Below are positions 8,114-16,045 of a stretch of DNA of 29,267 nt, piece by piece (the first letter of the stretch is position 1; the number at the start of each line of letters is the position of its first letter). The DNA is from JAEHCY01 sp964519095. GTDB taxonomy: Bacteria > Pseudomonadota > Gammaproteobacteria > Chromatiales > Chromatiaceae. The stretch lies in NCBI GenBank assembly GCA_964519095.1, contig CAZFHV010000015.1, positions 1 through 29,267 on the forward strand, given 5' to 3'. Both the position numbers and the translations under genes were made by a program. A model generated the notes under the pieces. It ran no database searches, had not been told where the DNA came from, and saw only the letters and a list, made by a program, of their open reading frames with translations.

Positions 8114-8662
8114 ATGATCCTCAAGGCGGTTATCGACAACCAACTCTACACCTTGAACGTGCCGGAGGTCATCCTCGAGCAAGGACAGGGGTTCTTCCAG
8201 AAGCTGGACGCCGACATGTCCGCAGGCTGGCAGATGAGTCGCGACTGGGTGCGGCACCCCACCGACCACCAGCGCTGCCAGATCGTGGCCGACAAGCTCC
8301 TCACCGCCCTGGAGAAGGACAACCACAAGCTCGGCGTGCTGATGGCGGGCTACCTGCTCCACAAGCTGCCCCATCTGGATCAGGTGGAGATCGACATCCA
8401 GGGTGAGATGCAGAACACGGTCTTCAGCTTCCGGGAGCCCGAGTCTCTCGGCGGCAGGCCTGAGCTCGAAGGGGCCCGGGAGCGGGCGGAGCGGGAGGTG
8501 ACCCCGGTTTTCAAGGTGGGCAAGGCCTACCGCTTCTCTGAGCTGGACCCCGCCAGTGGCGAGTGGCGCGACTCCCCCGCCTTCGCCTCCGAGGAGGAGG
8601 CGGAGCGCCAGCGCCGCGCCGCCTTCCAGATCCGCTACCAGGCCCTCCGGACCCAGGCCTAG
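8114..8662 (+). CDS. Uncharacterised conserved-looking protein
   Basis: A 182-residue soluble protein that I do not recognise as a named family. The N-terminal half is predicted helical (VPEVILEQGQGFFQKLDADM, then SRDWVRHPTDHQRCQIVADK). The middle reads MAGYLLHKLPHLDQVEID, then an acidic/basic linker rich in Arg and Glu (ELEGARERAEREV), and a C-terminal EEEAERQRRAA helix. No signal peptide, membrane segment or metal-binding cysteine cluster is seen. Codon use is strongly GC-rich at third positions like its neighbours. The frame is open upstream to 8054, but the ATG at 8114 fits the extended -10 promoter at 8058. It is divergent from the PiuC-like gene, and its stop codon is shared on opposite strands with the next gene (CCTAGG). 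Confidence 0.82.
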   Translation: MILKAVIDNQLYTLNVPEVILEQGQGFFQKLDADMSAGWQMSRDWVRHPTDHQRCQIVADKLLTALEKDNHKLGVLMAGYLLHKLPHLDQVEIDIQGEMQNTVFSFREPESLGGRPELEGARERAEREVTPVFKVGKAYRFSELDPASGEWRDSPAFASEEEAERQRRAAFQIRYQALRTQA

Positions 8663-9045
8663 GGGCCGAGGGCCTCGCCGAGCAGTCGCCTGAGGGCCAC
8701 GACGTCCACCGGCAGGGACAGGGCCCCGAACACCGGAAAGCGCGCCCGCAGGCTGGCCAACTTGGCCTCGTGCTCGGCTTGGTAGAAGACGATGACCTTC
8801 ACACTGGGGCTGCGCTGCAACCGCGCCATCAGGGTCTCGAGGTTACTGGTGCGGTCCCGGAAGTCGGACTGGAAGTTGTACTCCCCCACCACCACCGCCG
8901 GGGTGGCCTGTTTCAGCCAGGCCTGGGCCTTGCGCTGGGAGTTGACGAAGCTCACCTCGAAGCCGAGCTCCCGATAGAGGGCGGTGAAGTTGGGATAACC
9001 ACCCAGCTCTAGGATAGCCAGCAGCTTCGGCGGCGGCGCCCCCAT
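8659..9045 (-). CDS. Uncharacterised 128-residue protein
   Basis: A small cytoplasmic protein of unknown function. Alternating hydrophobic strands and helices (LLAILELGGYPNFTALYRE, then AVVVGEYNF, VKVIVFYQ and a C-terminal DVVALRRLLGEAL helix) resemble an alpha/beta receiver-like fold, but the acidic pocket and conserved lysine of response regulators are not evident, so I do not call it one. The ATG lies 3 bases after the stop of the upstream 2OG-oxygenase, which implies one transcript and coupled translation. Its TAG stop shares CTA/TAG with the stop of the convergent gene ending at 8662. The translation is well supported; the function is not. Confidence 0.8.
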   Translation of the reverse strand: MGAPPPKLLAILELGGYPNFTALYRELGFEVSFVNSQRKAQAWLKQATPAVVVGEYNFQSDFRDRTSNLETLMARLQRSPSVKVIVFYQAEHEAKLASLRARFPVFGALSLPVDVVALRRLLGEALGP

Positions 9046-9048
9046 GGC

Positions 9049-9663
9049 TCAGGCGAACGCCACCCAGGTGGTGGCGATGTACTTCACCCCGGTCTGCAGG
9101 GTGGCGGCGCGGTGCTCATGGGTCCAGAAGGGCGGGAAAAGGACCAGCTTGCCCTGCTCGGGCCGGACCTGGATCCCCTGGTAGAGGAACTCGGTCTCCC
9201 CGCCGGGGCCCGGCACCTCGTTGAGGTACCACAGGGCCACCAGTTGCCGCTGGCTGAAGGCATGGCTGCCCCCGTCGATATGCCACTGGTAGTACTCCCC
9301 CGGCAGATAGCGCTGCACCTGATAGCCCAGGTCCTTGAAGGGGCCGCGAAAGTAGGGGTAGGCCTCGCGAAACTCCTGGAGCGCGCTGGCGAGGGAGCGA
9401 AAGAGCACCGCGTCCACATCGCGCCAGTCCTCCTTGTTGCTCACCACCAGGTCGGTGGTCCTCTTGACCGATGCATCCAGGCTCTCGGTCTGGCCAACGC
9501 GGCCGGGATGCTGCTGATCGGGGGAGGCCTCGAAGCGCTCGATGACGGCCTCGCAAAAGGACGGCGGCAGGGCCCCGGTCTTGGCGAAGACGAAGCTGTT
9601 GGGCTTGAGCTCCCGGATGGTCCTGAGGGGGACGAGGGGGCTCTCCGGCGCAGCGCTCGGCAT
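9049..9663 (-). CDS. 2OG-Fe(II) oxygenase, prolyl 4-hydroxylase-like
   Basis: A 204-residue Fe(II)/2-oxoglutarate-dependent oxygenase of the P4H-alpha subunit type. Iron ligands are H128 and D130 in YYQWHIDGG and H184 (or H182) in WTHEHRA; K194 in TGVKYIATTW fits the 2-oxoglutarate-binding lysine. The strand VALWYLNEVPGPGGETEF is typical. The frame is open to 9837, but a consensus TATAAT on this strand at 9719-9724 places transcription start downstream of those alternatives, and GGGGA precedes the ATG at 9663, so I choose 9663. It is followed after 3 bases by an unknown gene. The substrate is unknown; it may hydroxylate a protein or small molecule made by the neighbours. Confidence 0.9.
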   Translation of the reverse strand: MPSAAPESPLVPLRTIRELKPNSFVFAKTGALPPSFCEAVIERFEASPDQQHPGRVGQTESLDASVKRTTDLVVSNKEDWRDVDAVLFRSLASALQEFREAYPYFRGPFKDLGYQVQRYLPGEYYQWHIDGGSHAFSQRQLVALWYLNEVPGPGGETEFLYQGIQVRPEQGKLVLFPPFWTHEHRAATLQTGVKYIATTWVAFA

Positions 9664-9718
9664 CGGAATCCCCAAGGGGTGGACGATGGTTGGGTGCCCG
9701 GACACCCGGATGGGCCGC

Positions 9719-9724
9719 ATTATA
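9719..9724 (-). promoter_or_regulatory. Consensus -10 box for the P4H-like gene
   Basis: TATAAT on the minus strand, about 55 bases before the ATG at 9663. No convincing -35 hexamer is present at 16-18 bases, so an activator or weak constitutive use is possible. It overlaps an in-frame upstream ATG, which argues against that ATG as the translation start. Confidence 0.45.
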
Positions 9725-9748
9725 GCGGCGTCCCACCTCACCGGCGCC

Positions 9749-10852
9749 TCAGAGGCGAGCACCCTCCACCAGGGCACGGATGCGCTCCGCGGCCGCCCGC
9801 GGCTCCTGGCGGTAGGTGGCCAGGGCCCGCTCCGCAAGCCCGAGCCAGTGGACGCCGCCGCGCGCCGCCAGGGCGCGCAACGCCCTGCCGCGATCCCCCT
9901 GGAGCCAGCGCTGATAGGCCGCCTCCAGACCCGGGAATAGCTCCTTGCGCAGGGGGGTGAGGTTGCCGAGGTAGAAATGCAGGGGGGCGGGGTTGTCGCC
10001 CTCGATCAGCTCCGGCAGGGTGGTCAAACAGTCCGCCAGGTGGTCGCGCACCGCCCGCACCATCCGCTCCGCCGGGGTGTGAAGGAGATGGAGGAGCATC
10101 TCCTCCCAGGCCCTTCCCAAGAGGACCCCGGCCCGATGCTCGCCGACCTCATGGAGCCGCAGGGTATCGAGCTCCACCTCCGCCATGGCCTCCAGGGCGG
10201 CATCCAGGTCATTTTCGAAGTCGTAGCAGGAGAAGGCGCGGCCGAGGGCGTTGTCGGGCCGGCTCCAGCGCCAGCCCTCCAGTCGCTCCCAGAGCATGCG
10301 GCGCAGGGACTCCCGCCGCAGGAAGATCCGGTCCCCCAGGGTCATGGCGGGCGGTGCGGTCAGGTCCCGCGCATGCTCCAGGGCGGACACGGCCACCTCG
10401 AAGGCACCCACCCGGCTATGGCTCTCCAGATTGCCGAGAAAGAAATGGGGCTTGCCCAGGTTGCCCAAGCCGGCGCTGTACACCAGGCCCCTGGGGCGGA
10501 GGACCTGGTTGATCGCCTCGGCGGCAAAGGGATCGAAGTCGACACGATCCAGCTTCAGAGGACGGAAAGGTGCCTCCTCCAGGGTCTCCCACAGCTCCTC
10601 CCGCGCCTGGAGCCACTCGCCGATCTCCTCCCGCGGCAGGGGGGCACCAAAGGGGAGCCCCTTCTCCCAGCGGAAGTACTCCCTCATCTTCATCAGGTAG
10701 GTGCAGAGGGGGAAGTCGGCCCCGTGGCGGGCATCGGAGACGTTACAGTTGTGCTGCACGGTCCCAACCAGCCCCTGGAGGCTGTCTCGGGTCAGCGCGG
10801 GTACCTTCGGCCCTTCCACCGCTGCGGATCGCTCCCCATTACCAAGTCGCAT
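9749..10852 (-). CDS. Uncharacterised protein, probably Sfum_1244 family
   Basis: A 367-residue cytoplasmic protein. A near-N-terminal block VQHNCNVSDARHGADFPLC and LMKMREYFRWEKGLPFG resemble what I recall as the Sfum_1244 family of unknown function; this recall could be wrong. Other visible segments are SCYDFENDLDAALEAMAE and a C-terminal arginine-rich helical part (LFPGLEAAYQRWLQGDRG). No signal peptide or membrane helix is present. The ATG at 10852 lacks a clear ribosome binding site; a GTG at 10819 is possible. It is divergent from the gene at 10925 with only 72 bases between, and it precedes the P4H-like gene on the same strand. Confidence 0.82.
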   Translation of the reverse strand: MRLGNGERSAAVEGPKVPALTRDSLQGLVGTVQHNCNVSDARHGADFPLCTYLMKMREYFRWEKGLPFGAPLPREEIGEWLQAREELWETLEEAPFRPLKLDRVDFDPFAAEAINQVLRPRGLVYSAGLGNLGKPHFFLGNLESHSRVGAFEVAVSALEHARDLTAPPAMTLGDRIFLRRESLRRMLWERLEGWRWSRPDNALGRAFSCYDFENDLDAALEAMAEVELDTLRLHEVGEHRAGVLLGRAWEEMLLHLLHTPAERMVRAVRDHLADCLTTLPELIEGDNPAPLHFYLGNLTPLRKELFPGLEAAYQRWLQGDRGRALRALAARGGVHWLGLAERALATYRQEPRAAAERIRALVEGARL

Positions 10853-10924
10853 GGTAGGATATTTCTAGCACGGGGTGACCGCCCCTGCCAAGGCCCCACC
10901 CCACCCGAAAAAGAGGAGCTCAGC

Positions 10925-11479
10925 GTGGCATTGAGACTCAAGAGCCAGTGGCACAACGACGAGGTCGATCGCCCTCTGGGCGAGATCGCCGGTGCCCTCG
11001 CCTTCAACGCCTGGCGCATCGCCCTGGACAAGGCGATCAGTCTCCACTGCCAGCGATTCGTCTACCAGAGCGACGGCCAGCGGCTGGCGGTGATCCAGGA
11101 GTATCTGTGCTTCCTGATCCACCTGAGCGATCGGCTGGCGCACCAGCGGCTGGGCGATGGAGAGCGCCGCGAGCTCATCATCGGTCTCGCCAAGCGGCTC
11201 GCCGAGCACCTCGAGGAAAATAGCCTGGATCTGCTCGGGCCCGGCGATTACGCCGGCCCCTTCTTCGCCCTCCTCAACGAGCGGACCGGGGAGTATTCGG
11301 CGTTCGGACTCACGGACGAGGGACCGAGCTACCCCTTCCTCCGGCACCTGGGCTACAGCATCCAGTGCCTCATGGGCGAGGGGGAGGAGAACCGCTGGGT
11401 GATCGACCAGGTGATGGACCGCGACGGCTGGGAGGCCTATCGCCAGCTCACCGGGACCCTGGGGGAGCTGCTGGCTTAG
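10925..11479 (+). CDS. Uncharacterised 184-residue protein
   Basis: A mostly helical cytoplasmic protein of unknown function. It starts with GTG at 10925, six bases after GAGGAG (10913-10918), which fixes the start; the frame is open far upstream. Visible segments are HNDEVDRPLGEIAGALAFNA, LAVIQEYLCFLIHLSDRLAH, an EHLEENSLDLLGPGDYAGPF central part, and a C-terminal GLTDEGPSYPFLRHLGY and MGEGEENRWVIDQVMDRDG. The regularity of the sequence and GC-rich third positions support a real gene, and I have the impression of close relatives in Chromatiales, but I cannot name a family. It shares a 72-base divergent intergenic region with the Sfum_1244-like gene, so the two may be co-regulated. Confidence 0.83.
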   Translation: MALRLKSQWHNDEVDRPLGEIAGALAFNAWRIALDKAISLHCQRFVYQSDGQRLAVIQEYLCFLIHLSDRLAHQRLGDGERRELIIGLAKRLAEHLEENSLDLLGPGDYAGPFFALLNERTGEYSAFGLTDEGPSYPFLRHLGYSIQCLMGEGEENRWVIDQVMDRDGWEAYRQLTGTLGELLA

Positions 11480-11554
11480 GACGCGCGGGAGGGGCGAAAC
11501 TCGCCGAAGGGCCGGGGCGGCCGCGGGGATCGACTCAAACGGGAGTCTGGCAAC

Positions 11555-11582
11555 AGGCAGGGCAGCCCGGGCCACCCTGCCT
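11555..11582. terminator. Hairpin between convergent genes
   Basis: AGGCAGGG (11555-11562) pairs perfectly with CCCTGCCT (11575-11582) around a 12-base loop that contains a further GCCCGGGC palindrome. It lies between the ends of the gene at 10925-11479 and the small gene at 11611-11808. There is no T-tract, so this is a likely but not proven terminator for both. Confidence 0.5.
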
Positions 11583-11610
11583 TGGGGACAGGCGGATCAG
11601 GGTCTCTCCC

Positions 11611-11808
11611 TCAGCCTTCGGCCCAGTCCCCGAAGTTATCCGTGTTCTTTTCCTCGCCATCCGCGTAGCCGGCCTCGTAGGCCTCCGTCAGGCGCTGCTC
11701 CTCTCGCTTGGGGTTGCCAAGGAAGCCGCACTGCCAGCCCTGGATGTACTCGTCATCGACACCCATCTGCTCCATCTGGGTCACGGCGTCGTAGTAGAAC
11801 TGGTTCAT
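11611..11808 (-). CDS. Small acidic protein, function unknown
   Basis: A 65-residue acidic, aromatic-rich protein. GGAGAC lies six bases before the ATG, a convincing ribosome binding site. The sequence has two similar Gly/aromatic elements, YIQGWQCGFLGNP and AYEAGYADGEE, which loosely recall the GY-x-AG-x-x-G pattern of ribosome modulation factor, but the protein is acidic rather than basic, so I do not assign that function. One cysteine is present. Upstream lies an AT-rich region with a TATAAT on this strand (11848-11853). Coding status is well supported by the ribosome binding site and codon pattern. Confidence 0.75.
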   Translation of the reverse strand: MNQFYYDAVTQMEQMGVDDEYIQGWQCGFLGNPKREEQRLTEAYEAGYADGEEKNTDNFGDWAEG

Positions 11809-12135
11809 CGTCCGGTCTCCACGTCTGCTGACTAAGCTAAGTTCTTGATTATAACGATTCTATTAATATTACATTATATTATCATACAACCTCAAGCCAC
11901 GCTGGGGTCCGGCGAGCGCCCCAGACGGATACAGAGGCCGCGCGAGCAAATAAACAGCTTACTAGAATAAAGCTTTTTAGTTCTGCACGGCAACGGATCC
12001 GCTTGCACTGGGCGTGCGACGGCCCCACTCTGTCTGGCGCCAGGAGCCCGGGCCTGAGGCCCAGCACCCCAGCGGCGGGCGAAACCAGCGCGCCCCGGAA
12101 GCGCCTTCAGCCCTCAAGGGAGCCCAACAGCCAGT
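11809..12135. other. AT-rich intergenic region between divergent genes
   Basis: No gene is supported in these 327 bases. Bases 11831-11900 are strikingly AT-rich for this genome and contain several TATAAT-like words on both strands, including TATAAT at 11848-11853 (minus), placed to drive the 65-residue protein. A second AT-rich patch at about 11947-11985 contains TAGAAT and an AAAGCTTT palindrome and could hold the promoter of the MoxR-type gene at 12136. Confidence 0.6.
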
Positions 12136-13179
12136 ATGCGACCCGCCCAACTGCTTCGGGTGCTCGAGCGCGAGTTCCTCAGCGCCCACCAAGGCCACCA
12201 CACCCCCGTCATGCTCTGGGGGCCCCCGGGGGTGGGCAAGTCGCAGATGGTGGCCCAGGTCGCCGCCCGGCACGGCGTGCCGGTGATCGACATCCGGCTC
12301 TCCCAGATGGAGCCGAGCGATCTGCGGGGGATCCCCTTCCGGGTCGAGGACCGGGTGGAGTGGGCCCCGCCGGCCATGTTGCCCACCGAGCACCGCCAGG
12401 GCCCGCGGGGGATACTCTTCCTCGACGAGATCACCTCCGCCCCCCCAGCCGTCTCCGCCGCCGCTTACCAGCTGATACTCGACCGCCGCCTGGGTGAGTA
12501 CCAGGTCCCGGAGGGCTGGGCGATCTTCGCCGCGGGCAACCGCCAGGGGGACCGCGGGGTGACCTACTCGATGCCCGCCCCGCTGGCGAACCGCTTCTCC
12601 CACTTCGAGGCGGAGACCCACCTGGACGACTGGGTGGCCTGGGCCTACGGAGCGGGGATCGACGAGCGGGTCATCGCCTTCCTGCGCTTCCGCCCCGAGC
12701 TGCTGTTCGACTTCGATCCGGCCCACAATCCGGTCGCCTTCCCCTCCCCCCGCTCCTGGGAGTTCGCCCACCGGGCGCTGCAGAAGTTCGACGACCAGCC
12801 GGATCTGCTGCGCGGGACGCTGCAGGCCTGCGTCGGATCCGCGGCGGGGGTGGAGCTACACGCCTTCGTGACCAGTCTGGAGCAGATGCCGGATCTCGAT
12901 GCCATCCTCGCCGTGGACCGGGTGCCGGTGCCCACCGAGATCGACCTCCAGTATGCGGTGGCCGCGGCCCTGGTGGGGCGCGCCATCCGGGCCCAGGGCG
13001 AGGGACGGCTCGGCGCCGTCCTGGGTCCCGTCCTGGACTATGCCCGCCGCTTCCCCCAGCGCGAGATGGGGGTGATGCTGGTCTCGGACCTGCACCGCGC
13101 AGTGGGCAGCGAGGTCTTCGCCGCCCCCCAGTTCGCCACCTGGGCCCAGGCGATCGCGGACCTGATGCTCTACGAGTGA
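12136..13179 (+). CDS. MoxR-type AAA+ ATPase
   Basis: A 347-residue AAA+ ATPase of the MoxR class, which acts as a chaperone-like remodeller of a partner that usually carries a VWA domain. Walker A is GPPGVGKS (29-36), Walker B is ILFLDEIT (93-100), and sensor 1 is the N135 region in FAAGNRQGDRG. A downstream FPSPRSWEFA segment is typical of this subgroup. The C-terminal third is helical lid plus a less conserved region. It is followed after 6 bases by an HEXXH/VWA-like gene, the usual pairing, so the two almost certainly form one functional unit. A GGGAG lies 13 bases before the ATG, slightly far. The client is unknown. Confidence 0.93.
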   Translation: MRPAQLLRVLEREFLSAHQGHHTPVMLWGPPGVGKSQMVAQVAARHGVPVIDIRLSQMEPSDLRGIPFRVEDRVEWAPPAMLPTEHRQGPRGILFLDEITSAPPAVSAAAYQLILDRRLGEYQVPEGWAIFAAGNRQGDRGVTYSMPAPLANRFSHFEAETHLDDWVAWAYGAGIDERVIAFLRFRPELLFDFDPAHNPVAFPSPRSWEFAHRALQKFDDQPDLLRGTLQACVGSAAGVELHAFVTSLEQMPDLDAILAVDRVPVPTEIDLQYAVAAALVGRAIRAQGEGRLGAVLGPVLDYARRFPQREMGVMLVSDLHRAVGSEVFAAPQFATWAQAIADLMLYE

Positions 13180-13185
13180 GGCGGG

Positions 13186-14421
13186 GTGCCGAGCGATCCC
13201 CCTTCTGCCGACACCCGGGCCATCGAGACCAAGCTCGCCGCGGCCCGAACCCGGCTGATCCTGGACAAGCCCTTCCTGGGGGCTCTGGTGCTGCGCCTGC
13301 CCCTGAAGGCCGCCCGACCGGAGTGGTGCCCCACCACCGCTACCGACGTGCGCGCCTTCTACTACAACCCCGGCTTCATCGCCGGGCTGAGCCCGGAGCA
13401 GACCCAGTTCATGCTGGCCCACGAGGCCCTGCACTGCGCCCTCTCCCACTTCGCCCGCCGCCAGCACCGCCACCGCCGTCGCTGGGACCTGGCCTGCGAC
13501 TACGCCATCAACCCCCTTCTGGTGGCCGAGGGACTCGCGCCCCCGCCTGGCGCCCTGCTGGAGCCCAGCTACCAGGGTATGACCGCCGAGGAGATCTATC
13601 CCCTGATCGACCCGGACGACCCCAGGGAGACCCTCGACACCCACGCCTACGATCGGGATCCCGGATCCGGCTCCTCCCCTGAGGAGCGGCACCCACCCCC
13701 GCCGGGCGCACGGCCGCCCACGGAGAAGCAAGAAGAGCCCCGCGAGGGGGCTGGCGGCGGGGCCCACCAGCCGCCGCCCCTGGGCGCCGAAGAGCGGGAG
13801 ACCCTCTCGGTGCAGTGGCAGCAGCGTCTCGCCGGCGCCGCCCAGCAGGCCCTGCAGGCGGGCAAGCTCGGGGGGGAGCTCGCCCGCCTGGTGGACCACC
13901 TGCTGCAACCCCGCCTCCCCTGGCGGGCCTTGCTCGCCCACTACATGAGCGCCGCGGCGCGGGACGACTACAGCTACCTCCGCCCCTCACGCCGGGAGGG
14001 GAACTACATCCTTCCCAGCCTGCGGAGCCATCAGCTCGAGGTGGCGGTAGCCATCGACACCAGTGGCTCCATCTCCGCCGAGGAGCTCGATGAGTTCTGC
14101 GCCGAGGTGGACCTGCTCAAGGGGCAGATCCGCGCCCGGCTCACGCTCCTGCCCTGCGACGCTCGACTCGCGGAGGGGGCTCCCTGGCGATTCGAGCCCT
14201 GGGAGCAGTTCCGGCGCCCCGAGACCCTCAAGGGCGGAGGCGGGACCTCATTCCTACCCGTGTTCCAGTGGCTCGACCGGGCGGATCAGCCTGTTGACCT
14301 CCTGGTCTATTTCACCGACGCCCGAGGGGAGTTCCCCCCCCTGCCCCCGCCCTACCCCGTCATCTGGCTGGTCAAGGGGCGCGCGCCGGTTCCCTGGGGG
14401 CAACGCATCCAGCTCAATTGA
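13186..14421 (+). CDS. VWA-like protein with HEXXH putative metallopeptidase domain (DUF2201 type)
   Basis: A 411-residue partner of the MoxR ATPase. The N-terminal domain holds a zinc-protease-like motif, LAHEALHCALSH (H79, E80, H83), as in the putative metallopeptidase domain often annotated DUF2201. A low-complexity proline/glutamate-rich linker spans about residues 155-205. The C-terminal domain is VWA-like with a metal-ion-dependent adhesion site: DTSGS (D291, S293, S295), GGGTSF, and YFTDARGEF. GTG at 13186 is used, 6 bases after the moxR stop, with no strong ribosome binding site, consistent with translational coupling. Whether it is an active protease or only a metal-binding scaffold is not known. 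No signal peptide, so it is probably cytoplasmic. Confidence 0.9.
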   Translation: MPSDPPSADTRAIETKLAAARTRLILDKPFLGALVLRLPLKAARPEWCPTTATDVRAFYYNPGFIAGLSPEQTQFMLAHEALHCALSHFARRQHRHRRRWDLACDYAINPLLVAEGLAPPPGALLEPSYQGMTAEEIYPLIDPDDPRETLDTHAYDRDPGSGSSPEERHPPPPGARPPTEKQEEPREGAGGGAHQPPPLGAEERETLSVQWQQRLAGAAQQALQAGKLGGELARLVDHLLQPRLPWRALLAHYMSAAARDDYSYLRPSRREGNYILPSLRSHQLEVAVAIDTSGSISAEELDEFCAEVDLLKGQIRARLTLLPCDARLAEGAPWRFEPWEQFRRPETLKGGGGTSFLPVFQWLDRADQPVDLLVYFTDARGEFPPLPPPYPVIWLVKGRAPVPWGQRIQLN

Positions 14422-14551
14422 AGGAACTCGGCCCATTCGCTACTGTCGCTCTTGGTGTTGCCGTCCAGAACTCGATCGCCCCGCGACTATGACCCCCTAT
14501 TTCCTCCGCCGTCCCCCAAGCGCCGCTTCTGATCCGCGGCGAGTGTCCTCG

Positions 14552-16045
14552 ATGTGGCGCGCCGTTCTCCTGCTGCTGGCCATGACGCTGGTCCCGCCCG
14601 CCGGCGCCCTCAATCTGGAGGTCCCCGACCGACACACGAGCGTCGGTGGTCCTGAGCTCCCGGACCTGGGCGCCAGCGCCGACGGGGTCATGACGCCCGT
14701 CTCCGAGCAACGCCTGGGTCAGGCCTTCATGCGCAGCGTGCGCAAGTCCATGAAGATCCTGGACGATCCCCTGGTGAACGATTATCTCCAGTCCCTGGGC
14801 AAACGGTTGGTGGTCAGCGCCAAGGGCGGGGCGACGCCCTTCACCTTCTTCGTCATCGACGACTCGCGCATCAACGCCTTCGCCGGCCCCGGCGGCTACG
14901 TCGGCGTGTTCTCCGGGCTGATCCTGACCGCGGAGGACGAGAGCGAATTGGCGGCGGTGCTGGCCCACGAGATCGCCCACGTCACCCAGCGCCACCTCCT
15001 GCGCTCGGTCGAGGACCAGCAGAAGCTGTTGGGACCCGCGGCGATCCTGCTGATTGCCGCCGCCATCCTCGGGGCCCAGGTCTCCCCCGACGCCGGCAAC
15101 GCGGCGGCCATGGGCGCCCAGGCGGCCCTCGCCCAGCACCAGATCAACTTCACCCGCGACAACGAGAAGGAAGCCGACCGTATTGGCATCTCCTCCCTCG
15201 CCGGCGCGGGGTTCGAGCCCCATGCCATGCCCGTCTTCTTCGAGCGCATCTCCAAGGCAACCCGCATCTACGACACCAGCGCGCCAGAGTTCCTTCGCAC
15301 CCACCCTGTGGAATCCAACCGCATTGCCGAGTCCCTGGGCCGGGCCGACCGCTTCGGCTACCGGCAGCGCGCCGACGACCTGCGCTACTACCTGGTGCGC
15401 GCCTCCCTGCGGGAGCGGACCCTGGGGAGCTCGGCCAAGGCGGTGGAACACTTCTCCCAGACCCTCGCGGAGGAGCGCAACCGCAACGATGAAGCGGAGC
15501 ATTACGGACTGGCCCTGGCGCTCCTGCATGGGGGCAAGCTGGAGCCGGCGCGGGAGGAGGCCAAGCGGCTCTTGGCCAAGCGGCCCAACGAGGTGGCCTA
15601 CGTCCTGCTCGATGTCGAGATCGACCAGCGTGCGGGTCGTCCGGCCGAGGCCCTGCGCAAGCTCGGCGAGGCCCTGCGGATGCAGCCCTCCAGCTACCCA
15701 CTGCTGATGGAGCAGGCCGACGCGGCCCTGGCGGCGGGCCAGCCCAAGGTGGCCATCCAGGCCTTGACGCAGGCGGCCCGACAACGCCCGGAGGATTCGC
15801 GCATCCAGCAGCTCCTCTCCGATGCCTACCGCAAGCAGGGTAACGCCTACGGGGTGAACCGATACCTCGCCGAGCACCACTACCTCGAAGGGCAGCTCGA
15901 ACCCGCCATCCGTCAACTGGAGGTTGGGTTGCGCCAGCCGGGCTTGAGTTTTCAGGAAACGACACAATTGGAACAGCGCCTCAAGGAGATCAAGGCCGAA
16001 CTCGAGGAGATCAAGAAGGCGGAGGGCCCCTTCGGGCGCCGTTGA
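14552..16045 (+). CDS. bepA: BepA/YfgC-like periplasmic M48 metalloprotease with TPR repeats
   Basis: A 497-residue exported M48 protease. The N-terminus MWRAVLLLLAMTLVPPAGA is a signal peptide. The catalytic zinc site is LAHEIAHVTQRH (H139, E140, H143) with the third ligand E207 in NEKEADRIG. About residues 300-490 are TPR-like helical repeats, ending in a charged coiled segment (EQRLKEIKAELEEIKKA). This matches the layout of E. coli BepA, which degrades stalled and assists folding LptD at the outer membrane Bam complex. The frame is open far upstream across the previous gene, but the signal peptide fixes the start at 14552 or at an ATG at 14490 or GTG at 14543 a little earlier. The ribosome binding site is weak. 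Confidence 0.9.
   Translation: MWRAVLLLLAMTLVPPAGALNLEVPDRHTSVGGPELPDLGASADGVMTPVSEQRLGQAFMRSVRKSMKILDDPLVNDYLQSLGKRLVVSAKGGATPFTFFVIDDSRINAFAGPGGYVGVFSGLILTAEDESELAAVLAHEIAHVTQRHLLRSVEDQQKLLGPAAILLIAAAILGAQVSPDAGNAAAMGAQAALAQHQINFTRDNEKEADRIGISSLAGAGFEPHAMPVFFERISKATRIYDTSAPEFLRTHPVESNRIAESLGRADRFGYRQRADDLRYYLVRASLRERTLGSSAKAVEHFSQTLAEERNRNDEAEHYGLALALLHGGKLEPAREEAKRLLAKRPNEVAYVLLDVEIDQRAGRPAEALRKLGEALRMQPSSYPLLMEQADAALAAGQPKVAIQALTQAARQRPEDSRIQQLLSDAYRKQGNAYGVNRYLAEHHYLEGQLEPAIRQLEVGLRQPGLSFQETTQLEQRLKEIKAELEEIKKAEGPFGRR

Noticed and set aside
11611..11808. Ribosome modulation factor assignment for the 65-residue protein
   Set aside because: Only a loose GY-AG-G pattern; the protein is acidic, whereas RMF is strongly basic.
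14414..15967. 517-residue minus-strand open frame over bepA
   Set aside because: Shadow of bepA; no recognisable domain, and the bepA frame has HEXXH, signal peptide and TPRs.
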